A stretch of DNA of 15,253 nucleotides from Candidatus Omnitrophota bacterium (GCA_028715095.1 JAQUSM010000010.1:1-15253); one strand, 5' to 3'. Counted from the stretch's first letter, positions 1-7,945 are shown. The notes: a model not told the origin generated them from the letters alone. Translations and numbers: made by a program.

Positions 1-1050
1 AGGATGTTTCTTCTTCCAGGCATCAACAGTCTTAAGCCAGCCTTGAGTATCCGGAACCTTTTTGATCTGCTTAATCAACGGGCCAATAATATTTTTAGCA
101 TCCCCTACTATTGGGACATCCACCTTGACATTTTTACTGATAGATGAAGGATCAATATCAATATGGACCACCTTGGCGTATGGAGCGAATGTATCCAGCC
201 TGCCGGTTACGCGGTCATCAAAACGGGCGCCTATAGCAATAATTAAATCCGACTCCATGATAGCGTGATTGGCGTAAGCAGTGCCATGCATACCAAGCAT
301 ACCAAGGGACAGTTTATGCGTACCGGGAAAACTACCCAGCCCCATAAAAGTAGTGGTTACCGGAGCCTGTATCTTCTCCGCCAGCTCCCTTAACAAAATA
401 TGGGCCCCCGAACTGATTATCCCGCCTCCGGCGTAAATAATAGGTCTTTTGGCGGCAGAAATTAATTTAGCGGCTTTCTTGATTTGTCCTGGATGGCCTG
501 AATAAGTAGGCTGATAGCTGCGTATCTTTATTTTTTCGGGCCAGATAAATTCAGTTTCAGCGCGCTGCACATCCACGGGAATATCGACTAACACAGGTCC
601 GGGCCGGCCGCTGGAGGCTATATAAAAAGCTTCGGCAATAGTTGAGGCCAAGTCTTTTACATCTTTCACCAGGAAATTATGTTTGGTTATGGGCCGGGTG
701 ATACCGGTGACATCAGCCTCCTGGAAAGCGTCATTGCCGATTAAATGCGTGCCCACCTGTCCGGTTATCGCAACCATGGGAATTGAATCCATGTAAGCGT
801 TGGCAATGCCGGTTACCAGGTTGGTTGCGCCCGGTCCGCTGGTTGCCAGGCATACCCCCACCTTGCCGGTGGCACGGGAGAATCCGTCAGCAGCGTGCGC
901 CGCCCCCTGCTCATGGCGGGTCAAAATAAATTTTATATCAAAGTCGTAAAGCTGGTCAAATATAGGCAGGACCTGGCCCCCGGGGTAACCGAAGATCACC
1001 TCCGCCCCTGCCCGCTTCAAAGACTCCAATAATATTTGCGCTCCGGTCAT
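1..1050 (-). CDS. ilvB: Acetolactate synthase large subunit, 3' end outside window
   Basis: Catalyses ThDP-dependent condensation of two pyruvates to acetolactate (or pyruvate plus 2-oxobutyrate), the first common step of valine, leucine and isoleucine synthesis. The reading frame starts at the ATG at 1050 and stays open for 350 codons to the window edge, so the C-terminal third (the ThDP-pyrophosphate domain, family length about 560) is missing only because the window ends. Visible motifs are GYPGG at residues 21-25, RHEQGAAHAADG with the likely ThDP-activating Glu at 47, TSGPGATN around residue 70, and the central-domain stretch IIYAGGG followed by GARFDDRVTG. The start is 1 nt after the stop of the small membrane protein, with only a weak Shine-Dalgarno, so coupled translation is likely. 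An ilvN regulatory subunit would be expected further downstream, beyond the edge. Other ThDP enzymes (glyoxylate carboligase, pyruvate oxidase) are less likely given ilvD nearby. Confidence 0.95.
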   Translation of the reverse strand, partial: MTGAQILLESLKRAGAEVIFGYPGGQVLPIFDQLYDFDIKFILTRHEQGAAHAADGFSRATGKVGVCLATSGPGATNLVTGIANAYMDSIPMVAITGQVGTHLIGNDAFQEADVTGITRPITKHNFLVKDVKDLASTIAEAFYIASSGRPGPVLVDIPVDVQRAETEFIWPEKIKIRSYQPTYSGHPGQIKKAAKLISAAKRPIIYAGGGIISSGAHILLRELAEKIQAPVTTTFMGLGSFPGTHKLSLGMLGMHGTAYANHAIMESDLIIAIGARFDDRVTGRLDTFAPYAKVVHIDIDPSSISKNVKVDVPIVGDAKNIIGPLIKQIKKVPDTQGWLKTVDAWKKKHP

Positions 1051-1051
1051 T

Positions 1052-1366
1052 TTATTTTAGCTTACTATAGAAGAATGCCATCATAATGCTGCTAAAAATA
1101 AAGGCAGATATAAAAAATACCAGCCAATACTTACCTATCGAAAACATTTCCTTTTTCAGGCTGGGTTTAACCTCTGGTTCCTTCTTTTTTAAGCGTATGG
1201 CTGACCAAAAAAACAAAGATGTGGTAACGAGCAGAAAAAGTATCGAAAGCGCATGGCTTAAGGGATTCAACTGGCCTTCAGAATGAGATATTCCTATGCC
1301 CGTTGCCCCAATCAAGAACCACAATATTCCAATTACGATAACAATAATTCTCAGGAAATTCCGCAT
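1052..1366 (-). CDS. Small three-helix membrane protein of unknown function
   Basis: I do not recognise this 104-residue protein. It has three hydrophobic segments, about residues 5-27, 37-59 and 78-99. Helices 2 and 3 are joined by a strongly basic, Lys-rich linker (residues 60-77, with KKKEPEVK), which by the positive-inside rule should face the cytoplasm. It starts 3 nt after the ilvD stop and ends 1 nt before the ilvB start, so it is embedded in the ilv genes and probably translated by coupling; no good Shine-Dalgarno precedes it. There is no signal-peptidase site and no catalytic motif. The spacing and uninterrupted frame support a real gene, but a role in branched-chain amino acid synthesis or transport is only suggested by position. 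Confidence 0.7.
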   Translation of the reverse strand: MRNFLRIIVIVIGILWFLIGATGIGISHSEGQLNPLSHALSILFLLVTTSLFFWSAIRLKKKEPEVKPSLKKEMFSIGKYWLVFFISAFIFSSIMMAFFYSKLK

Positions 1367-1369
1367 TTG

Positions 1370-3022
1370 CTAAAGTAAAATCGCTCCCTTATCCGCGGAA
1401 CTGACTAATCTGGAATAACGGGACAGGTATCCGGTTTTAATCTTAGGCGCAACCGGTTTCCAACCCTTAAACCTCTTTTCTATTTCCGCTTTGCTCAAAT
1501 TTAACTCAATCTTACGATTCGGTATATCAATGGTTATTGTATCACCATCCTTAATAATTGCAATCGGCCCGCCTGCGGAAGCCTCAGGTGAAATATGGCC
1601 GATACAGGGGCCCTTGGTCCCTCCGGAAAAACGCCCGTCGGTGATCAGGGCAACCGAATCCGCCAACCCTAAGCCGACGATCGCTGCGGTCGGAGCAAGC
1701 ATTTCGCGCATTCCAGGCCCTCCGGCCGGACCCTCATAACGGATAACAATACAATCGCCTTCTTTAATTTTATTTCCCATTATCGCCTGCATTGCCTCTT
1801 CTTCGCGATTAAATACTTTTGCCTTGCCGGTAAATTTCATCATTTTACCGCTTACCCCGGACTGCTTCACTACTGCCCCGTCAGGCGCCAGGTTACCGTA
1901 AAGCACAGCTATGCCGCCCTGTTTATGATATGCATACTCGAACGGCCGGATTACCTCTTCATCAAAAATCTTCGCTTTATCGGCAATTTCAAATGTCTTC
2001 TCCCCGCTTACATTCAAAACATTATTTAATTTGGATTTTAACCTCTTTAATACCGCGGGGATCCCGCCGGCATACTCTACGTCCTCCATAAAGTGTTCAC
2101 CCGCAGGCTCAAGATTAGTAATGTGCGGCACGCTTTTACTGATTTTATCAAAAGTTTTAAGGCCTAACTTTATCCCCGCTTCGTGGGCAATCGCCATAAG
2201 ATGCAAAACTGTGTTGCTTGATCCGCCTAAAGCCATATCCACAACAATAGCGTTCTCCAGCGACTTTTGAGTAATGATGTCGCGCGGTTTAATATCTTTT
2301 TTAACTAATTCTACAATTCGTTCACCGGTTGCCTGGGCAATACGGCGTTTCTTGGCGGAACCGGCTAAAGCAGTGCCGCAGCCGGGGATAGACATACCCA
2401 TCGTCTCCGTAAGGCAGGCCATAGTGTTTGCCGTGTATAACCCCTGGCATGATCCCTGCCCGGGACAAGCCTCCATCTCTAAACAAGTTAACTCTTCCTG
2501 TGAAATGTCCCCTTTTTTCGCCCTGCCCATTCCTTCATAAGTATCATGCACAAAGGCTAATTTTCGTTTATTATAATGCCCGGAGATCATCGGCCCGGCG
2601 GTAATAATTATCGCCGGTATATTTAACCGCGCTACCCCCATAAGCATGCCCGGTGTAATTTTATCGCAGTTGGTAAGGCAGACTATACCGTCTAACTGGT
2701 GGGCATTACATACCGTCTCAATAATATCAGCCACAAGTTCTCTCAAAGCCAGCGGATAACACATCCCCAAATGCCCCATGGCTATGCCGTCGCAGATACC
2801 GGGTACCCCGAATAAAAATGGCACGCCGCCGCCGTAACAAACCCCGCGTTCAATAAACCTTTCCAGGTCACGCATACCGACATGGCCGGGGATAAGATCC
2901 GTAAAAGAAGTGGCTACGCCGATAAATGGGCGTTTTAAATCATTGCGCGACAGGCCGGTTGCGTGTAAAAGCGCGCGGTGCGGCACTCTTTCCAAACCTT
3001 TCTTTATTTGATCTGAACGCAT
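1370..3022 (-). CDS. ilvD: Dihydroxy-acid dehydratase
   Basis: Iron-sulfur enzyme of the IlvD/Edd family that dehydrates 2,3-dihydroxyisovalerate and 2,3-dihydroxy-3-methylvalerate to the 2-oxo acids that precede valine, leucine and isoleucine. The protein from the ATG at 3022 is 550 residues, close to the family norm. It begins MRSDQIKKGLERVPHRALL, a typical IlvD N-terminus. Conserved cysteines are visible in GICDGIAMGH, CLTNCDKITPGM and EACPGQGSCQG, and the C-terminal half has GPAGGPGMREM and TDGRFSGGTKGPCIGH. The open frame extends upstream to an ATG at 3061, inside the end of the aldolase gene. I prefer 3022 because a strong AAAGGAG lies 5 nt upstream and the extra 13 residues do not look like IlvD. 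It is followed by the small membrane protein and ilvB. The related 6-phosphogluconate dehydratase (Edd) is less likely given the ilvB context. Confidence 0.96.
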   Translation of the reverse strand: MRSDQIKKGLERVPHRALLHATGLSRNDLKRPFIGVATSFTDLIPGHVGMRDLERFIERGVCYGGGVPFLFGVPGICDGIAMGHLGMCYPLALRELVADIIETVCNAHQLDGIVCLTNCDKITPGMLMGVARLNIPAIIITAGPMISGHYNKRKLAFVHDTYEGMGRAKKGDISQEELTCLEMEACPGQGSCQGLYTANTMACLTETMGMSIPGCGTALAGSAKKRRIAQATGERIVELVKKDIKPRDIITQKSLENAIVVDMALGGSSNTVLHLMAIAHEAGIKLGLKTFDKISKSVPHITNLEPAGEHFMEDVEYAGGIPAVLKRLKSKLNNVLNVSGEKTFEIADKAKIFDEEVIRPFEYAYHKQGGIAVLYGNLAPDGAVVKQSGVSGKMMKFTGKAKVFNREEEAMQAIMGNKIKEGDCIVIRYEGPAGGPGMREMLAPTAAIVGLGLADSVALITDGRFSGGTKGPCIGHISPEASAGGPIAIIKDGDTITIDIPNRKIELNLSKAEIEKRFKGWKPVAPKIKTGYLSRYSRLVSSADKGAILL

Positions 3023-3027
3023 AAGAT

Positions 3028-3034
3028 CTCCTTT
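3028..3034 (-). promoter_or_regulatory. Shine-Dalgarno site deciding the ilvD start
   Basis: AAAGGAG on the minus strand ends 5 nt before the ATG at 3022. It lies in the 16-nt gap after the aldolase stop codon (TAG, 3039-3041), which argues against the longer frame starting at 3061. Confidence 0.75.
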
Positions 3035-3038
3035 GTAA

Positions 3039-4364
3039 CTAGTCGGCGCCTTCTCCGTCATGCACTACACCTGCTGCATCCTGGCGCTTACGCACAATCA
3101 CCCTTTTTAAAGCGACATATTTATCAACTTGACTTGCGTTATTTACGGCATTTAATTGCTTAAAGAGAAAGTCAAATTTGTTTTCAATCTCCCGGGCAAT
3201 CGAATCTCGAACATCCTGAGGCAGAGACATAATTTCTTTTTTAAAAGCGCCCAATGCTTTTTTTCTGGTTTTATAGAAAAACTGCTCTTCGGTCTCTCCT
3301 GCCTTAGCTTCATTAGCGGCATTGACCTTAAGCCATTCGTAAATTTTTTTCTTTAAATCCGCGGGGAAATACCTGGAATCATAAATCATATTCTGAAACT
3401 GCGTAGCCAGATGCACTTCACAAGTCTCACATTCCGGGAATTTATGGAACGCCTCCTCGGGCAAGGTTGATGCGCCATGCTGCACAGCGCCGCCCAAACC
3501 AAACTCTTTGCGCGCCAGTGCCGAAAGATTCTTCAGTGTCTCAAAATCCAGTTTTACCTGGGCTATAGAACCGTCGGGCAAAACCACCCCGCCGTGGCTT
3601 GTCCCGGTCTGGATAGAAATTTTGCTGATGCCGGTAAGCCCTTTACGCAAGCGCTGTTTAAAGCCTTCCATAAACGCGCGCAGGTCCTCCGGAGTTGAAT
3701 TCTGATGCCCTACCTCGCCGATCTCCCCGCCGACAGAAACAGTTATGCCCTTTGGCTCAATGCGGCGGATAAATTGGGTAAGCTTAGCGCATACTTCATA
3801 ATTTGAGAATTGCTGGTCTTTTACCTTGGGTTTGCTCAAATCTACTAAAGTTGAAGAATCGATATCTATATTGTAAAAACCAGCCCCCACTGCCTCGGTA
3901 ATTAAAGCCTGCAGCGCTTCAATCTCTTTATCCGGATTATCCTGGTATTTTTTTAAATTCGCCTGGAAATGATCTCCCTGTATAAATACCGGTCCGCTAT
4001 AATCTTCTTTGATTGCCGCAGCTAAGATTACCGCGGAATATTCAACCGGAGGCTGGGCGGTATAGCCCATCTCGGATTTAGCAATCTCAAATATAAACGC
4101 CTTGGCATTATTCTTCTTGCCCACCCGGAAAATAGCCCTGGACAAATCATAAGTTAAACTACGCAGGTTTATCGCAGGCACTGTAGAGCCGCTGAACTCT
4201 TCCCTGCCGCGGGCCATATAGTAATCATGGATGCTGGACGGATAAATATTCTTTTTATAGGCAATATCCCAAATCTTTTTGGCTAATTTCTTTTTCTCCG
4301 AGACATCATCCGTCAAGACCAAATCCGTCACCAGCTTGTCAATACTTAAAGATTTCCTTCCCAT
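3039..4364 (-). CDS. Class II (zinc) fructose-bisphosphate aldolase-like protein, extended form
   Basis: Probable metal-dependent aldolase cleaving fructose 1,6-bisphosphate to glyceraldehyde 3-phosphate and dihydroxyacetone phosphate. Barrel landmarks in order are VPAINLRSL (62-70), QGDHF with His132, IDIDSST (166-172), GGEIGEVG (212-219), TGTSHGG with His257 and VQHGAST with His296. His132, a Glu at 214 or 217, His257 and His296 match the expected zinc ligands of class II aldolases. At 441 residues it is longer than ordinary class II FBA (about 280-360). It has roughly 55 extra N-terminal residues, which are charged and helical-looking, and a Lys/Glu-rich C-terminal region after about 320. 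Placement 32 nt downstream of pfkA supports a glycolytic role. Tagatose-bisphosphate aldolase or a GatZ/KbaZ-like partner is an alternative, so substrate is uncertain. An AAAGGAG lies 12 nt before the ATG, a long spacing. Confidence 0.8.
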   Translation of the reverse strand: MGRKSLSIDKLVTDLVLTDDVSEKKKLAKKIWDIAYKKNIYPSSIHDYYMARGREEFSGSTVPAINLRSLTYDLSRAIFRVGKKNNAKAFIFEIAKSEMGYTAQPPVEYSAVILAAAIKEDYSGPVFIQGDHFQANLKKYQDNPDKEIEALQALITEAVGAGFYNIDIDSSTLVDLSKPKVKDQQFSNYEVCAKLTQFIRRIEPKGITVSVGGEIGEVGHQNSTPEDLRAFMEGFKQRLRKGLTGISKISIQTGTSHGGVVLPDGSIAQVKLDFETLKNLSALARKEFGLGGAVQHGASTLPEEAFHKFPECETCEVHLATQFQNMIYDSRYFPADLKKKIYEWLKVNAANEAKAGETEEQFFYKTRKKALGAFKKEIMSLPQDVRDSIAREIENKFDFLFKQLNAVNNASQVDKYVALKRVIVRKRQDAAGVVHDGEGAD

Positions 4365-4396
4365 AACAGCTAATTTCTCCTTTCATTTAACCGTCC

Positions 4397-5362
4397 CTAA
4401 GTCAGGGCTTTAATCAGGTTGCAAAAATTAGTAATTTTTAATTCTTTTTTCTTTATGGCCGTTTCGAAATCAACCTCTACGATCCTGCCTCCGGTCAGCC
4501 CTAAGGCAATATCGGTCTTACCGGAGATTAAACAGTCAACCGCAACTTTACCCAGATTCAAAGCTATGTCCCGGCTGACAGCAGTCGGACGCCCCCCCCT
4601 CTGGACATGGCCTAAAACCACTGCCCGGGTTTCTAAACCCGTCATATCGGTTATCTTTCCGGCAATATCCTCAGCTTTACCCGCCCCCTCGGCAACCACG
4701 ATAATCCAGCTCATTTTCCCGATCAGGTTGCCATGCACTATTTCATGACAGATAGATTCAATATTTATCTCTTTTTCCGGGATAAGCACATCCTCACAGC
4801 CTCCGGCAAGGGCGACAGTCAAGGCAATAAACCCGGATTCTCTGCCCATTACTTCAACCACAAAAATACGTTCCATACTGGTTGCGGTATCACGTATCTT
4901 ATCAATGGCATCCAGCGCCGTATTTATCGCGGTATCAGTACCAATAGTATAGTCAATGCCGTTGACATCATTATCAATAGAAGCCGAAATTCCCACGCAA
5001 GGTACCTTATATTTCCCGTAGAAACTGTGTGCCGCGGCAAAAGAACCATTGCCCCCGATAACAACCAAACCGTCTATGTTATATTTCTTGATGGTCTCAT
5101 ACGCCCGGCTTTGGCCTTCTTCTGTCTTAAATTCCGCGCAACGCGCAGTCTTTAAAATGGTCCCGCCTTGATTAATAATTCCCGAAACAGAACGCTGGTC
5201 CAGAGCTTTCAACTCCTCGTTGATCAGGCCCCACCAACCGCGGAAAACCCCCGTTACCTCTAATTTCTGATTGATTCCGTAGCGCACAACAGAGCGGATT
5301 GCCGGATTCATCCCCGGGGCATCCCCTCCGGTGGTTAAAACTGCAATTTTATTAATTGCCAT
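4397..5362 (-). CDS. pfkA: 6-phosphofructokinase (ATP-PFK, PfkA family)
   Basis: Phosphorylates fructose 6-phosphate to fructose 1,6-bisphosphate, the committed step of glycolysis; cytoplasmic. The 321-residue length matches bacterial PfkA. Motifs are TGGDAPGMN (11-19), GGTILKTAR (66-74), VVIGGNGSF (100-108), SIDND with the likely catalytic Asp130, TIGTDTA (139-145), EVMGRESGF (170-178), VVAEGAG and GHVQRGG. Gly106 (in GGNGS) and Ala127 occupy the positions that are Asp and Lys in pyrophosphate-dependent enzymes, which favours ATP as donor. Oddity: Asn105 replaces the Asp of the usual GGDGS motif (Asp103 in E. coli numbering), which helps hold Mg-ATP. A GGGGGGAG Shine-Dalgarno sits 6 nt before the ATG. 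The gene follows ahcY by 49 nt and precedes the aldolase by 32 nt. Confidence 0.93.
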   Translation of the reverse strand: MAINKIAVLTTGGDAPGMNPAIRSVVRYGINQKLEVTGVFRGWWGLINEELKALDQRSVSGIINQGGTILKTARCAEFKTEEGQSRAYETIKKYNIDGLVVIGGNGSFAAAHSFYGKYKVPCVGISASIDNDVNGIDYTIGTDTAINTALDAIDKIRDTATSMERIFVVEVMGRESGFIALTVALAGGCEDVLIPEKEINIESICHEIVHGNLIGKMSWIIVVAEGAGKAEDIAGKITDMTGLETRAVVLGHVQRGGRPTAVSRDIALNLGKVAVDCLISGKTDIALGLTGGRIVEVDFETAIKKKELKITNFCNLIKALT

Positions 5363-5382
5363 ACCAATCTCCCCCCTGAATT

Positions 5383-5398
5383 CCTGCCGGCAGGCAGG
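5383..5398. repeat. GC-rich palindrome between ahcY and pfkA
   Basis: CCTGCCGGCAGG at 5383-5394 is a perfect 12-bp palindrome, followed by one more CAGG unit (5395-5398). It is the only notable structure in the 49-nt ahcY-pfkA gap. It has no U-tract on the minus strand and lies just upstream of the pfkA Shine-Dalgarno. It could be a protein-binding site, a short dispersed repeat or an mRNA hairpin. Confidence 0.5.
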
Positions 5399-5411
5399 CT
5401 GCGCACTGATT

Positions 5412-6668
5412 TCAAGTACCCATTTCCCAGCTAGCTAAATATTTCTTCTGCTCCGGGGTAAGCACATCTATTTTAATCCCCATAGATTTAAGTTTAAGCC
5501 CGGCGATATTCTTATCGATGTCTTCCGGGACCGTATAAACCTGCTTCTTCAATCTGCGGTAATTCTTAGCCATATACTCCGCGGAGAATGCCTGGTTGGC
5601 AAAAGACATATCCATGACACTTGCCGGGTGGCCTTCAGCCGCCGCCAGATTAATCAGGCGGCCTTCCCCTAAAATATAAATCTTGCGGTTATCGCTCAAT
5701 GTATATTCGTCGACAAAATCACGGGTCGCTCTTTTGGATTTAGCTATTTTCTCCAAACCGGGGATATCGATCTCGACATTAAAATGCCCGGAGTTAGCCA
5801 CAATGGCGCCGTCTTTCATTAAACTAAAATGCTCTTTACGGATTACATTAATATCGCCTGTTACCGTTACAAAAATATCGCCTATCTTGGCCGCTTCTTT
5901 AATCGGCATGACCCTAAAACCATCCATAGTCGCTTCAAGCGCCCGCAAAGGGTCAACTTCAATCACGATTACATTAGCGCCCATACCCTTGGCGCGCATG
6001 GCTGTACCTTTTCCGCACCAGCCATAGCCGCAAACTACAAAGTTGGCTCCGGCAATTAATTTATTCGTTGAACGGATAACCCCGTCAAGGGTTGATTGCC
6101 CCGTACCATAACGATTATCAAATAGATGCTTGGTTAAAGCATCATTAACCGCGATTATCGGATAACGCAGTTTATCTTCTTTAGCCAATGCGCGCAGGCG
6201 GATCACTCCGGTAGTGGTCTCCTCTGTGCCGCCGATAATATTAGCATGCTCCTCAGCAGGACGCTGATGAATAGTACTTACCAGGTCAGCTCCGTCATCC
6301 ATGGTAATGTCCGGCTTAACCGATAAAGCGGATTTTATATGGCTATAATAAGTCTTGGTATCCTCGCCCTTGATCGCAAAAACGGCAACCTTCAGGTCTT
6401 TTACCAGAGCAGCAGCTACATCATCCTGGGTAGAAAGCGGATTGGATGCGCAAACATACACATCTGCTCCGCCTGATTTTAAAACATCCGTTAACACGGC
6501 AGTTTCCGTAGTAACATGCAGACAACAGGCAATCTTTAAACCCGCCAAAGGCTTTTCTTTGGAAAACCTCTGCTTAATCAAACTAAGCACAGGCATATTG
6601 TTGCTTGCCCATTCGATTCTTAAAGCGCCTTTTTTAGCTAAATTTATATCTTTAATATCATACTTCAT
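5412..6668 (-). CDS. ahcY: Adenosylhomocysteinase (S-adenosylhomocysteine hydrolase)
   Basis: NAD-dependent enzyme that reversibly splits S-adenosylhomocysteine to adenosine and homocysteine, removing the inhibitory product of SAM-dependent methylation. The 418-residue protein carries CLHVTTETAVL with His51, MDDGADL with Asp125, GGTEETTTGV with Glu150, the K180/D184 pair in NDALTKHLFDNRYG, and the NAD-binding loop CGYGWCGKGTA (213-223). Near the C-terminus are LAAAEGHPASVMD and a terminal K-K-Y-L-x-x-W motif. It is shorter than the roughly 470-residue enzymes of many Proteobacteria, matching the short form common in archaea and many other bacteria. It lies 34 nt after metK, so synthesis and recycling of SAM are paired in one transcription unit. 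No regulatory element is evident in the gap. Confidence 0.96.
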   Translation of the reverse strand: MKYDIKDINLAKKGALRIEWASNNMPVLSLIKQRFSKEKPLAGLKIACCLHVTTETAVLTDVLKSGGADVYVCASNPLSTQDDVAAALVKDLKVAVFAIKGEDTKTYYSHIKSALSVKPDITMDDGADLVSTIHQRPAEEHANIIGGTEETTTGVIRLRALAKEDKLRYPIIAVNDALTKHLFDNRYGTGQSTLDGVIRSTNKLIAGANFVVCGYGWCGKGTAMRAKGMGANVIVIEVDPLRALEATMDGFRVMPIKEAAKIGDIFVTVTGDINVIRKEHFSLMKDGAIVANSGHFNVEIDIPGLEKIAKSKRATRDFVDEYTLSDNRKIYILGEGRLINLAAAEGHPASVMDMSFANQAFSAEYMAKNYRRLKKQVYTVPEDIDKNIAGLKLKSMGIKIDVLTPEQKKYLASWEMGT

Positions 6669-6702
6669 GACTATGCCCTCTCTTTGAATTGCTATATCTT
6701 TT

Positions 6703-7872
6703 TTATAAGCACCTGGCTTGTTTTTTTAATGCTGCCGCTTTATCCGTCTTCTCCCAGGTAAAAGTCGGCTCCGGCCTGCCAAAATGCCCGTAGCTGGCAG
6801 TTTTTCTATATATGGGCCGGCGTAAATCCAATGACTCAATAATGCCTTTAGGAGTAAGCTGAAAATTCTGCCGCACCAATTTTACCAAAGACTCTTCCGG
6901 AATAACCGAAGTCCCTTCTGTTTTTACCATAACCGACAAAGGATCGGCGTGCCCAATAACATAAGCCAGCTGAATAAGGCATTTCTCCGCCAGTCCCGCT
7001 GCCACAATATTCTTGGCAATATAACGGCACATATACGCTGCGGAGCGGTCAACTTTAGTAGGATCCTTTCCGGAGAATGCACCGCCGCCATGGGCAACCG
7101 CGCCGCCGTAAGTATCCACGATTATCTTCCTGCCGGTCATGCCGGTATCAGACTGCGGTCCGCCAACTACAAATTTACCCGTCTGATTAACAAAATATTT
7201 GGTATCCTTATCCACCCAACCCTTAAGAATCGGACCGGCCACTTCCCGGATAATTTCATTGCGCGCTTTTTCAGTAATGCGTTTTCCGCTTTTATCCAGG
7301 ATATCTTCGGTATGCTGAGAAGCCAATACCACTGAGTCTACCCTCACCGGTTTATCATTATCGTATTCTACGGTCACCTGGGTCTTGCCATCAGGCCCGA
7401 GGTATTTTAAAATCTTGTTTTTACGCACTTCTGTCAGGCGCATAGAAAGTTTTTGCGCCAACATCAGGGCCAGCGGCATCAGCTCTTTGGTCTCATTGCA
7501 GGCATAACCAAACATAATCCCCTGGTCTCCTGCTCCGCCGGCGTCCACCCCTTGCGATATATCCGGAGACTGGGAATGGATAGCATTAAGTATGGCGCAG
7601 GTATGGAAATCAAACCCGTATTTGGGATCATTATAACCTATCTCTTCGATAATATTCCTGCAGATTTCATGCACATGTATAAACCCGCGGGTGGTTATTT
7701 CGCCTCCCACAATCAAAAGCCCCATCGTCACATAAGTTTCACAGGCCACACGCGCGTAAATATCATTTTTTAAACAGGCGTCTAAGACCCCGTCAGAGAT
7801 CTGATCGCATAATTTATCCGGATGCCCTTCAGTTACTGATTCAGAAGAAAAATAATGTTTCCGCGCTGACAT
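6703..7872 (-). CDS. metK: S-adenosylmethionine synthase
   Basis: Makes SAM from methionine and ATP with release of phosphate and pyrophosphate. The 389-residue length is typical. Visible motifs are TEGHPDKLCDQISDG (14-28, catalytic-loop His17), GAGDQGIMFGYA, the signature GGGAFSGKDPTKVDRSAAY, and a C-terminal GHFGRPEPTFTWE. A very strong purine-rich Shine-Dalgarno (AAAAGGAGGGGG) lies just upstream of the ATG. The preceding 118-nt gap is the longest in the non-tRNA part of the window and is AT-rich, so this gene may have its own promoter. I looked for a SAM riboswitch there and saw none. ahcY follows by 34 nt. Confidence 0.97.
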   Translation of the reverse strand: MSARKHYFSSESVTEGHPDKLCDQISDGVLDACLKNDIYARVACETYVTMGLLIVGGEITTRGFIHVHEICRNIIEEIGYNDPKYGFDFHTCAILNAIHSQSPDISQGVDAGGAGDQGIMFGYACNETKELMPLALMLAQKLSMRLTEVRKNKILKYLGPDGKTQVTVEYDNDKPVRVDSVVLASQHTEDILDKSGKRITEKARNEIIREVAGPILKGWVDKDTKYFVNQTGKFVVGGPQSDTGMTGRKIIVDTYGGAVAHGGGAFSGKDPTKVDRSAAYMCRYIAKNIVAAGLAEKCLIQLAYVIGHADPLSVMVKTEGTSVIPEESLVKLVRQNFQLTPKGIIESLDLRRPIYRKTASYGHFGRPEPTFTWEKTDKAAALKKQARCL

Positions 7873-7873
7873 A

Positions 7874-7885
7874 CCCCCTCCTTTT
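7874..7885 (-). promoter_or_regulatory. Unusually strong Shine-Dalgarno of metK
   Basis: AAAAGGAGGGGG on the minus strand ends 1 nt before the ATG at 7872, and its AGGAGG core is about 5 nt from the start. It is the best ribosome-binding site in the window, consistent with high metK expression. Confidence 0.7.
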
Positions 7886-7916
7886 AATAATAGTAATAAT
7901 AGACGTTTTATATAAC

Positions 7917-7945
7917 TATATAATCTCCATTATGTTGCGAAACAA
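7917..7945 (-). promoter_or_regulatory. Possible sigma-70-type promoter of metK
   Basis: TTGTTT (7945-7940) and TATATA (7922-7917) on the minus strand are separated by exactly 17 nt, in the 118-nt gap between the nucleotidyltransferase and metK. Both boxes are imperfect and the gap is AT-rich, so chance matches are possible. The support is position: the largest gap in this part of the window, ahead of a strong ribosome-binding site. Confidence 0.35.

Noticed and set aside
62..268. Plus-strand open frames opposite the ilv, metK, ptsI and other genes
   Set aside because: They are antisense shadows of well-supported minus-strand genes, without ribosome-binding sites or domain motifs.
3023..3038. 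Leader-peptide attenuator or T-box ahead of ilvD
   Set aside because: The gap to the aldolase gene is only 16 nt and is taken up by the ribosome-binding site.
3039..4364. GatZ/KbaZ (tagatose-bisphosphate aldolase accessory subunit)
   Set aside because: The GTSHGG and QHGAS metal-site motifs fit the catalytic class II aldolase fold better. Kept only as an alternative.
4397..5362. Pyrophosphate-dependent PFK
   Set aside because: The PPi-type GGDDS and PKTIDND signatures are absent; Gly and Ala stand at the two donor-specifying positions.
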